Source: Diplonema papillatum
Lineage: Eukaryota > Euglenozoa > Diplonemea > Diplonemida > Diplonemidae
Length of the DNA stretch: 64,000 nt
Assembly (NCBI GenBank): GCA_030068145.1
Contig: JAPJBO010000004.1
Span: forward strand, 186,001 to 250,000
Reading direction: 5' to 3'
Shown one piece after another: positions 11,030 through 23,121 of this stretch. A model generated the notes under the pieces. The model was not told the origin of the DNA, searched no databases, and was given only the letters and a program-made list of their open reading frames with translations. A program made the position numbers and the translations under genes. Numbering within the stretch: position 1 is the stretch's first letter; each line of letters starts with the position of its first letter.

Positions 11030-13154
11030 CTAAATCATCGGCCTCAAGGAGGGAAAAGGCTTCGCGACCGCGGTGGTGCCGGTGGCAGGAAGCACGGATC
11101 CTTTGCGGAAGTAAGCGGGGATGTCGACGGGCGGCAAGCGCACGACAGATTCCGGCGACGTGGCGTGCCGGAGGAGCCGCACGCGCAGCGTCGACTGCTT
11201 CGACAGCACCTCTTTGCGGACCGTCTTCACGACGTTGTAGTACATCTCCGTCTTGCCGCCGAGCTGCACGAAGGCAGCTTCCTCGATGGCTGTCGCCACC
11301 AAGTACGCGTTCCAGTCCGCGGGCGGCACCGTCGACACGCCGCGCGACGCGGAATCCTGCTGCTGCGCAGGTCCGGGTGGGTGTATTTTGTGCGAGATGA
11401 CAGCGTGCAACGGGTGGGTATCGGGCACGTCGGACTCGTACCAGTACCCGTTCGTGAACGGCTCCGAAGAAGCCGCCGAAGACGCGTCGTCGTCGTCGTC
11501 GTCGGCGGCCAGCTCTTCTTCCGACGGACACCGAGCAGCCTGGGGCGGTGCAAACTCCGCCAACGCCCCGAACTTATCAGCACTCAGCCTGTGGGACAAT
11601 CGCCCGATCTCAGACACGATTATATCCGGGAGTTCCCCGTTCGCTTCCCCAGTCGCTCCCCCAGCCAGATACCTGGCGGCCACCTCACGGGTTCCCGGTG
11701 TGCCACTCGGCGGTTTGGATTGCCCCTTCAACACGAACGACGTGAGCAGCGGGTTGGGGGGAGAGATGCTTTCGATGTCCAGTTCGGGGCCTTCGGCCTT
11801 CCTCCTTTTTTCGGCCAAAAGGCCGAGGCGGGTGACCTGGTCCGCCGAAAAGGGGGTGCTCTGGGCTTCTGTATTGCGGATGAGTGCGTCGAACAGCCGC
11901 ATGCGCAGCGTGACCCTCGACAGGTCCGAGTGCTCGAATTGGGTGGGATCGAGGGGAGGCGGTGCCGCCGTCTTCTTCTTCTTGGCGGGCGGCGGCTCGC
12001 CCCTGCCCATAGGCGCGGCCGCCGCCAGCGGCGCGGGGGCCGTACTCTTGTTCCAGTACGCCCCGCCGTTGCGCCAGTCGTCGTACTTGATGCGCAGCTT
12101 GCTGTACGTGATCTTCTCGGTGACGTCGTGGGCCTTCGTCTCGCAGAAGTGGAGGATCGCCGCGAACCAGTCTCCCTCCTCGACTTCCCTCCCGCCAACG
12201 TCGGTCGGCTTGTGGTCGTTGTGCCACTTCTTCGCCTCGCCGCACACCGTAGCGAACCTGATATGTCATTAGTTTTTTGGAATAGGCAGTCAGCTCTGCT
12301 CTGCATGGATGAAAGGCTGACGCGGGCAAAGAACCCGCTGCGTCGTTTCATCTACTGCCGAGTTCCGGTTTACCATAGAAACACAACAAACTCCTAACCC
12401 CTGTGGAAATGCAGCTTTGTGTACGTGTGACACAGTTCGGAGCCAGGGCGTTTCTTAATTTACACGTCTCGTAAGTATCAAAACCGTTCGTACTCGTACG
12501 GTAAGTTCGATCGAGAATCCGGATGCAAACGTCTCCCGGCGATCTTCGTCGAATGGCTCATAATTTGCACTCTACCGGCAACAGATGCCAGCAATTCATC
12601 GATTCAGAATAGGGACTGATAGTGTGCAACCTCCACATCTGTTTCTTTCTCTCAACGAATGGTGTCGGTTTCTCCGTCATTCTCGTTTTAAACGAAATTA
12701 TCTTCCTACCGGTACAAAGAAAATACAAAGCGTGGCATACGCATCCGTGATCGGACCTTTGTTGTTCCACGAGAACAGCGGTGTAGAGTCATCGTCGATC
12801 TTCGTCCGGTGGCGGGCCACCATTACCTGTTTGTTAAATTTTGTAATCCCCTCCGTTGATTGCCGGTACGACCGAACGACTATGACGCGAGTTCAAGAAG
12901 ATGTCCCTATCCTCTTCGAGATAGGTAGGCTGAAAAGCCGCGTGCAATGCAACGGTTCATCGAACCATAGCCCATCGCTTCAGCACAGAGCAAGGAGACT
13001 TCTGCGTCAACGCTGGTTCGTAGGTGCACACCTGCCAATCCTTGCGCGCTTCGTCCACCCATGATGCCACAGCTCGAAAAAAGCCGTCGGCCTCGGGAAG
13101 CAATCCCTCTCGGTATTTATCTTCTCGCACTTCGATGCTTCTCCCCGTTAGCAT
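11030..13154 (-). CDS. TFIIS central-domain (TFS2M) protein
   Basis: The main exon is 12257-11030, ending in TAG. Near its C-terminus (plus-strand coordinates about 11120-11310) is a TFIIS domain II-like helical bundle: AYLVATAIEEAAF, a Gly-Gly turn, YYNVVKTVRKEVLS, then LRVRLLRH and SPESVVRLPPVDI. This bundle is found in TFIIS and related proteins that contact RNA polymerase II. Three short upstream exons fit in phase: 13154-13032 (ATG start), 12929-12873 (EEDRDIFLNSRHSRS, faintly like the end of a BAH domain) and 12826-12741. The joined product is about 497 aa. The middle exon joins the main exon at a split Ala codon. The intron between exons 2 and 3 would be only 46 bp, which weakens that part. 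No zinc ribbon is seen, so it is probably a regulator rather than TFIIS itself. An Asp run sits near the centre. Confidence 0.55.
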
Positions 13155-14843
13155 TGCCGGTTGGCATACAGCGAGCGGCCGGGCTTGACTTCTGTTTCGA
13201 CTGCCTTTGAGGCCTCTTCGTCAGGCGTTCGGTGTTTAAAGTCCCCGAGGGACCTTCGTTCAATGGTTTCTTTCAGGTAGAACCCTGTTGGTGGGCAGGG
13301 GGGGTCCGAAGACGGCGTGCCAGTGTGCTGACAAACGTGTGCTAACAACCGGTACAACGTGCTGTCAGAACGCGGCCCGAGACATTCGGTATGCATGTCT
13401 TGTTGTCGCTAGTTGGCCTTGCGGAAGGACTTGCGGCATAGCATGCGTTCATGCGAATAGCGTGTTTTTGGAACAACGAACGGGCAATCGATGCGTACAC
13501 TTCTCTTCGTAGTTGTGCTTGCCCGTGGAATATGAATATGACATACAGTGTTCCGGCCGTGTTTCAAACACCTGCCCATTATGCGGCACTATATCAGTAT
13601 GGCAATGACAGGACCCTGGGCTTCGTGAGGCCTGGTATTGCGAATCAAAACACGCGTCAATCCAGTTCGCTGATCGTGTTAAAGGAGAACGAATCAAGGT
13701 TCCGGAAAACGAGCGGGTGCGTATTTCGTCGTCATCAGTATGGCAATGACAGGACCTTGGGCTTCGTGAGGCCTGGTATTTCGAATCAAAACACGCGTCA
13801 ATCCAGTTCGCTGATCGTGCTAAAGGAGAACGAATCAAGGTTCCGGAAAACGAGCGGGTGCGTATTTCGTCGTCATCAGTATGGCAATGACAGGACCTTG
13901 GGCTTCGTGAGGCCTGGTATTTCGAATCAAAACACGCGTCAATCCAGTTCGCTGATCGTGCTAAAGGAGAACGAATCAAGGTTCCGGAAAACGAGCGGGT
14001 GCGTATTTCGTCGTCGGCAATCAAAAAATTGTGAGAACAAAGTGTTTCAACTGTGTTTGTGTGTGCAGAAAAAAAAGAGGAGCGCCAACGTGTTGTCGTC
14101 AGAAACCAAGCAGGGTACAGTACAAACAAGAGGTGAGGAGTGTCTTGTCCGGCGGGAGGCAGCCCCCGCTGCATTCGGGTATTCGGGGGACGCAGGAGGA
14201 AGAGAGGAGGTCAAACAGCCACCCCACCCCTCCCACCACGCCGGGAGAACGCGCTTGGAGTGGAATGTGCTCAGAACCGCATCCTATCGCACCGGTTTCT
14301 TGGGGCCCTACGGACACATTTTCTGGACCATCGCCAGCAGAACCTGAGTACCAGCTATGTGTGAGCCTGGCCAACGTCGACCTGAGGACATCACTGCGGG
14401 GTATTCACGTTTGCAAGCCACTTTCGCCAAGGTTAGTGCCGTCTTCGGGCCCAAAGAAGCTGGCGGCAGGTACTCTTGGGAGGGGTTGAAAATGGTTGAA
14501 CATGCGCGAGCCCGCAAGGTAGCTAGGTTGCACGGGCCCGCGGCGTTACTTCTTCTCGATACTCTTCTCTTCATTTTCTAGCGTTATTTGTGGATTAGAA
14601 GGTCGGTATTTTCTTTTATGACCTGCGAGAAGACGAACTCGCCATGCGGCGATTCGACTGCCGGCAAAAAACCCGCGGGAAAATTACAGTACTTGGCTTG
14701 CACAAAACTGAACTAGAAGAAGAACTTGAACCGTTCACCGACTTTCTTACCGTTAGATCACGGGTTTCAAAGCCGGCCAAATATTGAGGTCACGGTTTCC
14801 GCTCGTCTACACTTTCAGCTCGTAGTCGGCTGGGGAACTGGAG
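13155..14843. other. Intergenic, mainly tandem repeat and unassigned DNA
   Basis: The 141-bp tandem repeat (listed separately) fills 13595-14017. A minus-strand frame at 13396-13148 reads protein-like sequence but shows no domain or clear splice link to the TFIIS-like gene. Nothing else is supportable. Confidence 0.4.
13595..14017. repeat. Three-copy 141-bp tandem repeat
   Basis: Copies begin at 13595, 13736 and 13877, each opening CAGTATGGCAATGACAGGAC. The second and third are almost identical and the first differs at a few bases. Because 141 is divisible by three and the unit lacks in-frame stops, open frames of 240 codons (minus) and 298 codons (plus) span the array. I treat both as by-products of the repeat. 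Confidence 0.9.
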
Positions 14844-16265
14844 CAGTGTGAGACTTAGCTAGCTATTTTTCTATTTGCAGCTAAAAATAGCTCAAAATCG
14901 CAAAAATAGCTGACCAGACGACTGAAACTATGTTCATGTCTTTTTCGTCAGAAAACCTCAGGTAGGTTCCCAAAGAATTGCGACGAACCCAGAGTTTCTG
15001 CCTCGTTCTCGTTTTTCAGAGTCGCCCAAACCCCCCCGCCGCTCTATGGCCGTGTGCACACACATGATGCGTATCGGTTTCCTGGTTGGTGACATTTTCC
15101 CGCTAGCCCACGTAGCAGACCTTTTTCGACCAATGTTTGCTCGCGATCAGCTCCGCTGAAGAGATCGGTGAAAAATAGACCCGAAGACCAAAAAGTATGT
15201 GCGTGGATCGTGGGTCCTTACGAGGTGCAGAGCACCGGGCGTGAAAACCGCCAGGTGTGGCTTGAGAAGGATGGGAATCGATCCCCTGGGTGGTGGCATT
15301 TTCCGCTGGACCACGCGGCAGGCCTTTTTCGACGAATCTTAACTCGCGATCAGCTCCGATGAAGAGAACCGTGAGAAATGGACCCGAAAACGAAAACGTT
15401 TGTGCTTGGTTCGTGAGTCCGTGCAAGATGCAGGGGCACCGGGTGTGGAAACCACCAGGTGGGCATTGAGCAAGACGGGTATCGATCCCCTGGTTGGTAA
15501 CATTTTCCCGCTGGTCCACGTAGCTGACCTTTTTCGACGAATTTTCGCTTGCGATCAGCTCCGATGAAGAGAACCGTAAAAAATAGACCCAGGGATGTAC
15601 AAGATGCAGGGCACCGGGCGTGGAAACCACCCCAATGGGAAGGACAGGAACCGATCCCTGGCTCACATTTCTTGGCTGGTCCACCGTGACTTCACGTGGC
15701 AGACCTTTTTCGGCGAATTCTTGCTCGCGATCAGCTCCGATGCGAGATATAGACCCGGAAATGAAAAGGAGAGAGAGAGACGAGTTAGAGTGCAGGGACC
15801 ATCTCTCCGAGGAGTATCCGGTCGCCCCACTACTATCTCGTACTACTACGGCGGGCGCAAGTCGTTGCGCCGTGGGCGCGGAGCGAGCCGTGGCCCTGTC
15901 AAAGATGATTGTTGCACCGATGGTGGCGCAGCCGCCAAAAGGATTGTTTGTGGTGCGTCGGGTTTTCCCCAGGCCCTACGATACAAGTCTATCAGCATTG
16001 TTAGCAGAGACTGCCAGAGCCAGGTCCAGTCCTACTGTACAGTAGTCTACAGGGGAAGCCCGATGAAGGGGGGTAGCACGGTGTGAACCTCACGCTGATC
16101 ATCTGCCTGAACAATCCCGGAAAACTGTGGAAAACGCCACACAATCCGAGAAGATCCTTGGAATCGTGACATTTTCGTTGAAAAAGCTCAGTCAGCTATT
16201 TTAGCTATTTTTGCTATTTTCGGCTATAGCTAGCTATCAGCTAGCTATAGCTATGTCTCACACTG
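14844..16265. mobile_element. Non-autonomous hAT-type element, 1.42 kb
   Basis: The ends are inverted copies: CAGTGTGAGAC at 14844 and GTCTCACACTG ending at 16265. Each is followed inward by AGCTA/TAGCT-rich, AAAATAGC-rich subterminal sequence. The 7-bp motif ACTGGAG directly flanks both sides (14837-14843 and 16266-16272), as expected of a target-site duplication. A CAGTG-type terminus and a 7-8 bp duplication are typical of hAT elements. No transposase is visible inside. The interior is largely the tRNA-like tandem array plus about 500 bp of unassigned sequence. A search for 8-bp duplications in other copies would settle the superfamily. Confidence 0.75.
15105..15765 (-). repeat. Tandem array of tRNA-like repeat units
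   Basis: Four diverged units of about 175-205 bp recur; the phrase GCGATCAGCTCCGATGAAGAG or a close match occurs at about 15145, 15345, 15550 and 15725. On the minus strand the units contain a box A-like motif (TGGTCCAGCGG) and a box B-like motif (GGGATCGATTCCC), the internal promoter layout of tRNA-derived SINEs. The units are too diverged to fold as working tRNAs. Confidence 0.6.
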
Positions 16266-16862
16266 ACTGGAGGGTCAAGACCTGCTTGCGGCTCCATAAA
16301 CAAAAAGGTGCCACCTGGTGCCTATTGCGCAATATTGGGATAACGTGTGGAAGGCAACAGGCTGAGCCGGTCTACTCCTAGTACGCCGGCAATGTATCGT
16401 GATGAAGAGGAAAGTCGACGCAGTTCCAGGTGAATTGGGGCGTCTCCGCGCATCGTTGGCTTGATTGATTGTCCTCCATTTTGACACGTTTCGACAACAA
16501 AGCACGCGTGTTGCAGCGACCCTGCGTACGCAACTTTTCGACATTTTCGAACCGGCCCAGAAACATATCACTCAACACGGTCCACGGTACTAGTGCACGC
16601 AGCACCTCTTCTTTCCCAAGATGCACCTGACAAGTTTCCCGACGATATGAAAGCGCTCCGTTTTGACTCGGGGTGAACTGTGCTTCGGCTATCGGATGCT
16701 TCCCGGACCACCTTCTCGAAGTTGACAGCACCTCGTGCTGTCAGACCGCTCGTGGTTAATTAGATCCTTTCCACGGAGTGAGAAGGCCGTTTCGATCTTG
16801 CCAAGTCGGTGGCTGACTACGATTCAGTTGCACAAGGCGCAAGGTCATTTGATGCTTCTACG
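16266..16862. other. Intergenic, nothing recognised
   Basis: No gene, repeat or RNA is supportable in this stretch, which lies downstream of the WWE gene. The short open frames here have no domain. Confidence 0.5.
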
Positions 16863-18900
16863 TCACTTGAGCATGCGCTTCACCGGCCGCTGCAGGTTGA
16901 CGTCGTCCACTCTGTACTGGATCATCTCCTTGAAGTTGACGAGGTACTGACGGCCGTTGCTCGTCATTTTTAGCTCCTTCTTCTTCGCTGAGAACGCCTT
17001 CTCAATTTTTCCCGAGTCGGTGGCCGAGTACTTGGTCCAACCGTCGTTTTTGACTGTCTTGCGAAGATCGGACTGCCAGTACCAGAAGGGGGTCTTAAGC
17101 TGCTTGGTGGGTATACGCTGGCCCTTCTTGAGAACTGGTGTTCCAGAAGCTTCAGAGGAATCATCGCTGTCGGAATCGCTGTCGTCGTCGCTGTCTTTTT
17201 CATCTTCGTCTTCTTCGTCATCGTCTTCGGATTCTTCTGCTTTGCTGGGCTTCTTCTTGGCTGGCGGCTTGCTGGCCTTCTTTTTGGACGGGCGTGGTGT
17301 AGGCTCCTCGTCGTCTTCGTCGTCATCATCGTCGTCGTCGTCGTCGTCTTCTCGAGCCCGTTTCGTCCCCTTCTTGGCTTTCGGTGCCGGCTTCGTCGCT
17401 TTTTTGGGCTTCTTTTGCTTCGGCTTGTCTTCGTCTTCGTCGTCATCGCCATCGTCCTCTTCAGCGCCCCGCTTTCCGCCCTTGCCGGCTTTTTTGAAAT
17501 CGCGCTTTTGCTCGGCCTCTTCTTCGTCTTCGTCTTCCTCGTCGTCGTCTTGCTTCTTCTTGCCGATTTTTGCTTTCGACTTCTTGGCGGCAGGTTTGCT
17601 CTTCTTGCTTGTCGGTTCTTCTTCTTCGTCATCATCATCATCGTCGTCGTCGTCGTCTTCTCGAGCCCGTTTCGTCCCCTTCTTGGCTTTCGGTGCCGGC
17701 TTCGCCGCTTTTTTGGGCTTCTTTGGCTTCGGCTTGTCTTCGTCTTCGTCGTCATCGTCATCGTCCTCTTCAGCGCTCCGCTTTCCACCCTTTGCAGCTT
17801 TTTTGAAATCGCGCTTTTTCTCGGGCTCATCCCCTTCATCTTCGTCTTCTTCGTCATCATCATCCTCGTGTCGCTTTTTGCCCGCGTTGGCCTTCTTTGC
17901 GGAGGGTTTGGGCTTCTTGCTTTTCGGCGCTTCCTCTGCTTCATCTTCGTCATCGTCGTCTTCTTTTTGCCGTTTCTTCCCGGCCGGCTTGGCCTTGGAG
18001 TTTTTCGCCGCGGGTTTCGCCTTCTTGTTTGCGGGCTTCCTTGCGGGCTCGTCGTCGTCTGAGCCATCGTCCTCGTCGTCTTCGTCATCAGAGTCGCGGT
18101 GGCGCTTACCCGTCTTCAGGGAAGTACCGCCAGCTTTTGCTGTCTGCTTGCCGCTGGGCTTCTTGTCGGCCGCCTTCGAGACGCGCTGCCCTGGTTTGAC
18201 GGACTTTCCGCCGGTTACTTTGCTGCCGTAGGAGACATCGTCATCGTCGCTACTGTCGTTGTCATCTTCCTCTTCGGCTTCATCGTCTTCATCGTTGGTT
18301 TTCTTGGATTTGGCTTGTTTCGGGGCGGGCTTCTGTTTTGCCGCTCTGGTATCAGCCGGAGTGGCCTTATCATCTTCGCTTTCGTCATCACCATCGGCTA
18401 CCGGCTTCACTTTAGGAGCAGGTTTCGTGGGGAGGTTTGTTGGAGGCTCGTCTTTTCCACGGACGGGCTCGTCGTCGGAACGTCTCGCTTCTTCACCGTC
18501 GTCGTCTTCTCTGCGTCTGGTGTCGGCCTCATCGTCTTTGTCGGCAGGCGCGGCTTGTTCTTTCATGTGCCTTTCCCGAAGCGCGTCTTGTCGAGACCTC
18601 TTTGCAGTCGACGCCGGCGCTGGGGTGCCTTCGCTGGCTGGCGGCTGTGACTTCTCCTGGGGCTGCTGCTGGCAGTTGGATGGCACGCGTTGCACCTTCG
18701 GTGGTGGGTTGTCCGAGTCAACATCACCGTCTACGTCCTCGTCTTCATCAGCATCTTCGGGAAGCGCGGGTGCTGCTGCTGCTGCTGCTACTGCTGGCGG
18801 GACCGCTGCTGGTGCGGTCTTAGATGAACGCTTGCTGGGCGGTGTGGCGGCAGGGTCGTCGGGTGTTAGCTTGTTGTGGATTGCGATCGGCACGGGGATT
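16863..18900 (-). CDS. WWE-domain nuclear protein, long acidic/basic repeats (3' exon)
   Basis: The frame has no ATG at its left and an in-frame stop just above 18926. I therefore read 18900-16863 as the last exon, behind an acceptor (CACCCACAG|A). The C-terminal WWE domain (last 75 residues) shows FWYWQSD, GWTKYS, IEKAF, RQYLVNFKEMIQY and RPVKR. WWE domains bind ADP-ribose units or ubiquitin-pathway partners. The preceding 560 residues alternate Asp/Glu runs with Lys/Pro/Ala blocks, typical of nuclear or nucleolar disordered proteins. A 103-residue unit is tandemly duplicated (DNA period 309 bp; markers at 17351 and 17660) with few differences, so the copy is recent. Upstream exons were not found. 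The acceptor lies 53 bp from the end of a 3.6-kb transposon, so the intron probably contains that element. Confidence 0.7.
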
Positions 18901-19768
18901 CTGTGGGTGTGTTTGTTGAAGTTCAAAGGTCAAGTAGGCAGAAATGCCGACACTGGGGTGGTCATGGTCATCGGGTCGACGGGGGGAATCACAAATTGTC
19001 ATGGGTCAACTTTTGGAATCCCAAAAAATCAATCCAAATCGTCGTCTTGTTGCGTTAGTGGGTAATCCAAATCACAAAAAAATCAAGAAAAATCACATAA
19101 TATCACATAAGGTCAATCCAAATCAGAAAATAACGCAGAGGATCACAAAACAACGCAAAATGCAGGATTCCTTCAAACCTGGCTACCCTGCTGTATCTAT
19201 CACCTGTCAGTTGTGGCTTACCACGTTGTGACGTTGCAAGAAGTGTAGACTGCTCACGCAGCAGGCATAGTGGGCGTGCAGAAACGCAACTTTCTGGGCA
19301 CGAGACGACATGACTGGGGCGTCTATGCGTATGGAAGGCTGAACTCTTCGCATTCCTTCGGGCACATCGGCCTTGGCGAAGTAGTAGCGCAAGTCAGACA
19401 AAGAGGAAGGGGTAAGATAAGCGGCACGAAACTCTCGAATTCTTGACTAGCCGGACAGATCGCGGATTTTCTTCTTTCAGTAGATGAGGGAAGACACAGG
19501 AGGGGACGACAGAGTAAACACGAAGAAAGCGCGGGCGGGCGGAAGTCGCTACGTCGGAGGCGCGGCGCGAACCGCGGCCCTGTCACAGAGGATGACTGCG
19601 CCGATAGTGCCGCAATCGGAGGCGTTCTGGCTGGCAGGCTGACGGCTGGTTCAATCAAACCCGAAATTAGTACTCGGAGAAAAGTCGTAGTTTAGTGTTC
19701 GGGGCAGATTTTCCCAGGTTTACTCTCCCTTTAGCCCCTTTCACCCAAAAAGACTTGATGCTAGCATC

Positions 19769-20793
19769 GGACCGGACAAAAGTTGGACCGCACGACGACA
19801 AACCAATTGGACCATTTTGTCCGGCCCACCTTATTTCCGCCCGGGCACGTTTCCACTTAGTCGGGGTTGGGCCGAGGGGCATCAGGTGAAAATAAGAAAT
19901 GTCTCTTGCCAAATGGGTAGTCGAACGCGAGAGATGCGAAGCACTCGAACAAGCCGTGGCAGGAAACGGCGCGGTGACAAAGAAGCAGGCGTTGGCGATC
20001 CAAGCAGAAGTGCGCGACAAGAACAAGGCAAAGGGCACTTCGCCACGGCAAGAAGGGGGTGGAGTGGTGCGAAACCGACAAGGAAAAGATCGTGAAGTAC
20101 GTAAGGGCGTACGGCTTGAACGGTGCAATCAGGCAGTGGTCAGCGGACGGGAACGAGAGACCGCTGTCCAAAGGAGGCGCGAAGCGGTTTTATGACGATT
20201 CTGTCAAACTCGATGACGGGAAGACAGTGGCGGGAAAAAAGGGGCCGTCCGGCCCTGTTGTCAGAAAAGCAGCTGTTCATGCTGCTTACTGTTGCCCGGG
20301 TGACTGGCGCTGTGACTACGTCCTTCGTCAGCAACTCAGCACGAGGAATAGTGAAGGCGTCTGCTGAACCAGAAAGTGCAAACACTCTGTCGGTAGACTG
20401 GGCTCATACTTTTTCCTTCACTGTCAGCCAACCTCGATCCACCTCGTTTACACTCTGCATTTTTGCGTTTGCTCTAAAAAAGCAATGGGCCCTCGGCACG
20501 ACAACCACAACCGATCGCGATCAAGCACTTTCGCTTGTGATTACCTACCACAGGGCCATGGCTACCAATGGTTGGTGCTTGATGGGACACGGCGGGGTAC
20601 GCAGTGCCGCGCAGTGTTCTAGAACACCGGTGGCGGGCTCATGCGCGACGATATCAAACTACGGAGGTGAAGCGAGTGCTGTTCAGTGGCCAGCCGCGAG
20701 ATTTCACTAAGTACACAGGACCCCCCGAAAAAGTTGGACCGCGAGAGCTCAAAATAGGTGAGTTGGCGTTTTGTCCGGTCCAACTTATTTCTG
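19769..20793. mobile_element. Nested segment with 70-bp flanking repeats
   Basis: Two similar stretches of about 70-75 bp (19769-19848 and 20724-20795) lie in the same orientation. Each opens AAAGTTGGACCGC and closes TTTTGTCCGG(T/C)CCA(A/C)C then TTATTTC, so each is also an imperfect inverted repeat of itself. They enclose a plus-strand helix-turn-helix-like reading. This could be a small transposon nested in the 3.6-kb element, or two MITE copies flanking unrelated DNA. Confidence 0.45.
19899..20400 (+). pseudogene. Degraded helix-turn-helix transposase-like fragment
   Basis: One plus-strand frame reads KIVKYVRAYGLNGAIRQW and KRFYDDSVKL. A neighbouring frame continues with GRPALLSEKQLFMLL. 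Together these resemble the N-terminal DNA-binding part of pogo/CENP-B-like DNA transposases, in which a helix-turn-helix precedes a GRP-x-LS/T-E motif. The frame changes near 20240 and no DDE catalytic region follows, so it is broken. The similarity is from memory and weak. Confidence 0.3.
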
Positions 20794-20806
20794 TTTACGG
20801 TATCTG

Positions 20807-21262
20807 CTACTTGCGGATGCTGGTTCCTTTGCTCGTCTGCTGAGTGGCCGGCGACTTCTGTCTTTTGGCGCCTGCTTCTTTGGCCTCGTCTCGAAGTCTT
20901 TTCTTCGCCTTTGGGGATAACTGCCAGGGACACTTTTTCGTCAACCCAGGTGAGGCTACGCTCTGTCGCACAATTGTCGTTGTTGTACGCCATAGCATGC
21001 AACAAGTTATTCGCCCCTTTCATCACATCGAGATCTCGCCGGTTCATCACCGAACATGTCCCGCACGAGTTGCCGCTCACTGCAGAAGTCCCCTGGCGCG
21101 GAAGCAGCTGCAGCAAACTGCGCAGCAACGAAAAGCCAAAAGTTCCTCGATGTCTGAGGACAACTCGGCTCAAAAACTGTGACGCGACGGGCCCGTCGCA
21201 TGAGCCCGTCGGTGAACATGTAGGAATCTCATTGGTCCATTCATGCGCGTCTTTAATTAGAA

Positions 21263-21296
<34 letters not shown>

Positions 21297-22177
21297 ACTA
21301 GATGAGGCTCAAAACGTGGTTCACGCGGTCTGCAAAAAACTTTTGCAGCGCAGGCACAGACTTACCTCGTGCGCCACTGACAGCAATCCACGACAAAGCC
21401 CATTCAAACATGCGCTTGTCCCCGACAACACGCGTGAGCGCGTAGGCTGCAGCCGTCAGTCCACCGAACCGAATGCCGCTCACTTTCTCCCAGAACAAGG
21501 AACCTTGCAGAACAACGGACTTTTTACGCAGCCACTGCGTGAAAGCCGCGTTGTCGTGGACGTAGCCGGACAGCTGCTTTAGCTTTGAAGCGAAGTCGCT
21601 GTCGCTGCCCCTGTCTACCTCCGTACCGCACCCCAGCCCTGTAGAGCGGGTACGACATGTTTTTGCCGGTCTTGGCATCGGTCCAAGTGGCAGTACTGCG
21701 GTACCCGCTTTTGCTCCAGCTCAGAGGAGTGGCAGCTGTTTCCAGTCCAAGAACTGCCGTTCCGACAAGGCGGGAGAAGAGCGCGTCTCGCAGGTACAGC
21801 TCTCGCAGGCAGAGAGCTCGTGCGGTGTGCCGCGTCAGGCTTTGTATTCTTATCGGGATACCTTCGTCTGCGCATTCCTGCGCCAAATAATCTGCTGCGC
21901 GTACAGCTTGTCGTGTGCTGAGGGGACATGCACTGAGGAGACTCCGACCGAGAACGTCTGCAGGAAAGGGGACAACGGGAATCGTAGATGCTGAAGCTGC
22001 ACGAGAGTGCACAGGGTCCTGCAATACGACGCGGCTGAAGCAGGAGAAGGGAATACCGGATCCCAACAATACCCACTCGTCACCGTTGTAACCGAATACA
22101 GTCCCAGAAGAAAGCTCCATCCCCAACAATTCGAGCTTGGAGAACAGATCTGCCAAATCCATGCACCCCACACTCAT
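20807..22177 (-). CDS. Transposon-borne multi-exon gene, unknown product
   Basis: Several minus-strand frames in succession read as protein. One at 22177-21660 contains LADLFSKLELLGMELSSGTV, DYLAQECADEGIPIRIQSL and LTRHTARALCLRELY. One at 21650-21298 contains VHDNAAFTQWLRKKSVVLQG and GGLTAAAYALTRVVGDKRMF. Another near 21050-20950 contains DLDVMKGANNLLHAMAYNND. A Lys-rich tail ends at 20807. The first two frames could be joined by a short intron (about 64 bp, GTACTG...CTACAG near 21700-21640) or may reflect a frameshift; I cannot decide. All of it lies between the terminal repeats, so it is probably the element's own gene, perhaps its transposase. I recognise no superfamily and see no clear acidic catalytic triad. 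Confidence 0.42.
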
Positions 22178-22528
22178 CTGGATACCGTTGCACGTGACCG
22201 CGACGTGCGTAACCGGTTCGGCAGGGCTGCGACATTGGCTGGGTCCATGGTGCTGAAATCATCCTCTTTTTTCCAAAAGTGGTTGTGGTAGCACTCTCTA
22301 AAAAATACTGGCCATAGGTAGACCGCTAAAACAGGTGCACTACAGCATCTGCCTGCTGACGACCTCACAGAAAATCGTTCTAGATCACAAGAAATCAGTA
22401 AAAATCACAAAAAAATCGTTCTAAATCACAAGAAATCAACAAAAATCACACGGAATCACAACAGATCACATGACAGCCCATGATAATTTTGATCCTCCCC
22501 GTCGACCCGATGACCATGGCCACCCCAG

Positions 22529-23121
22529 ACACGGTGCTTTTGCTCGTGACTACCACGCGCTGCTACGCTGTGACCGTTGCTGGTTGCGGGAGAAACTGCT
22601 GTCGTTTGCAAACAAAACAGCGGGGTGCATCATGCTTCGCACAGCTCGCTGTCGGAGACCCTACCCGTCCCGCCGACGGTAGAAATCGTTGTTTGAGCCT
22701 TCCCAGGTAGCTCTGCAATAATGCCTATGACACGCTGGGGCGGTAAACGGGTCAAGCCAATACCGTGGTAGCACCTGCATGACTACCTCCACCGCCTGTC
22801 GTGAAGATAAGCAAGACGGGATCATATTTGTCGTACAAGACAAATCCTGCTGAAGCAGGTGAACCATTGTATTTCTGGCCGGTCGCACTATTGCCCATTT
22901 GTGCAGCTGTAAGTGCGACCGTTCAAAAACTTCGACGCCTGCGGCGCAGGCGCCGTAGGACAATGAGCCCCAGAATGGGAGCCCCAGAGTGGGATAATGA
23001 GGCCCGGAGTGAGTGGAGAAAATGAGGTCCCGTGGAATAAAGAAATTTAAAGTATGATCAAAAACGTGGTGGAAAAAGAGCAGTCAGGCTACTTCTCCCC
23101 CGGCACACAAGCCAGAGGAAG
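22529..23121. other. Between transposon and FHA gene
   Basis: No firm gene. The upstream exon(s) of the WWE gene could lie here or further away. A minus-strand reading near 22850-22760 looks protein-like but has no partner. Positions 22960-23020 carry a short direct repeat (GAGCCCCAGA-type). Confidence 0.35.

Larger units (their letters stand above)
18953..22528. mobile_element. DNA transposon, 3.6 kb, about 56-bp terminal inverted repeats
   Basis: The left end (18953) and the reverse complement of the right end (22528) both begin CTGGGGTGG and share TCATCGGGTCGACGGGG; roughly nine in ten positions match over 56 bp. A 3-bp ACA flanks each end. Inside each end is an AT-rich zone of short AATCACAA-like repeats (19030-19160 and 22380-22470). 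Internal content: a rearranged segment with its own flanking repeats (19769-20793) and a minus-strand gene (20807-22177). A 3-bp target duplication would fit the PIF/Harbinger or CACTA groups, but neither transposase is recognisable. The element lies between the WWE exon and the FHA gene, probably inside the WWE gene's intron. Confidence 0.72.
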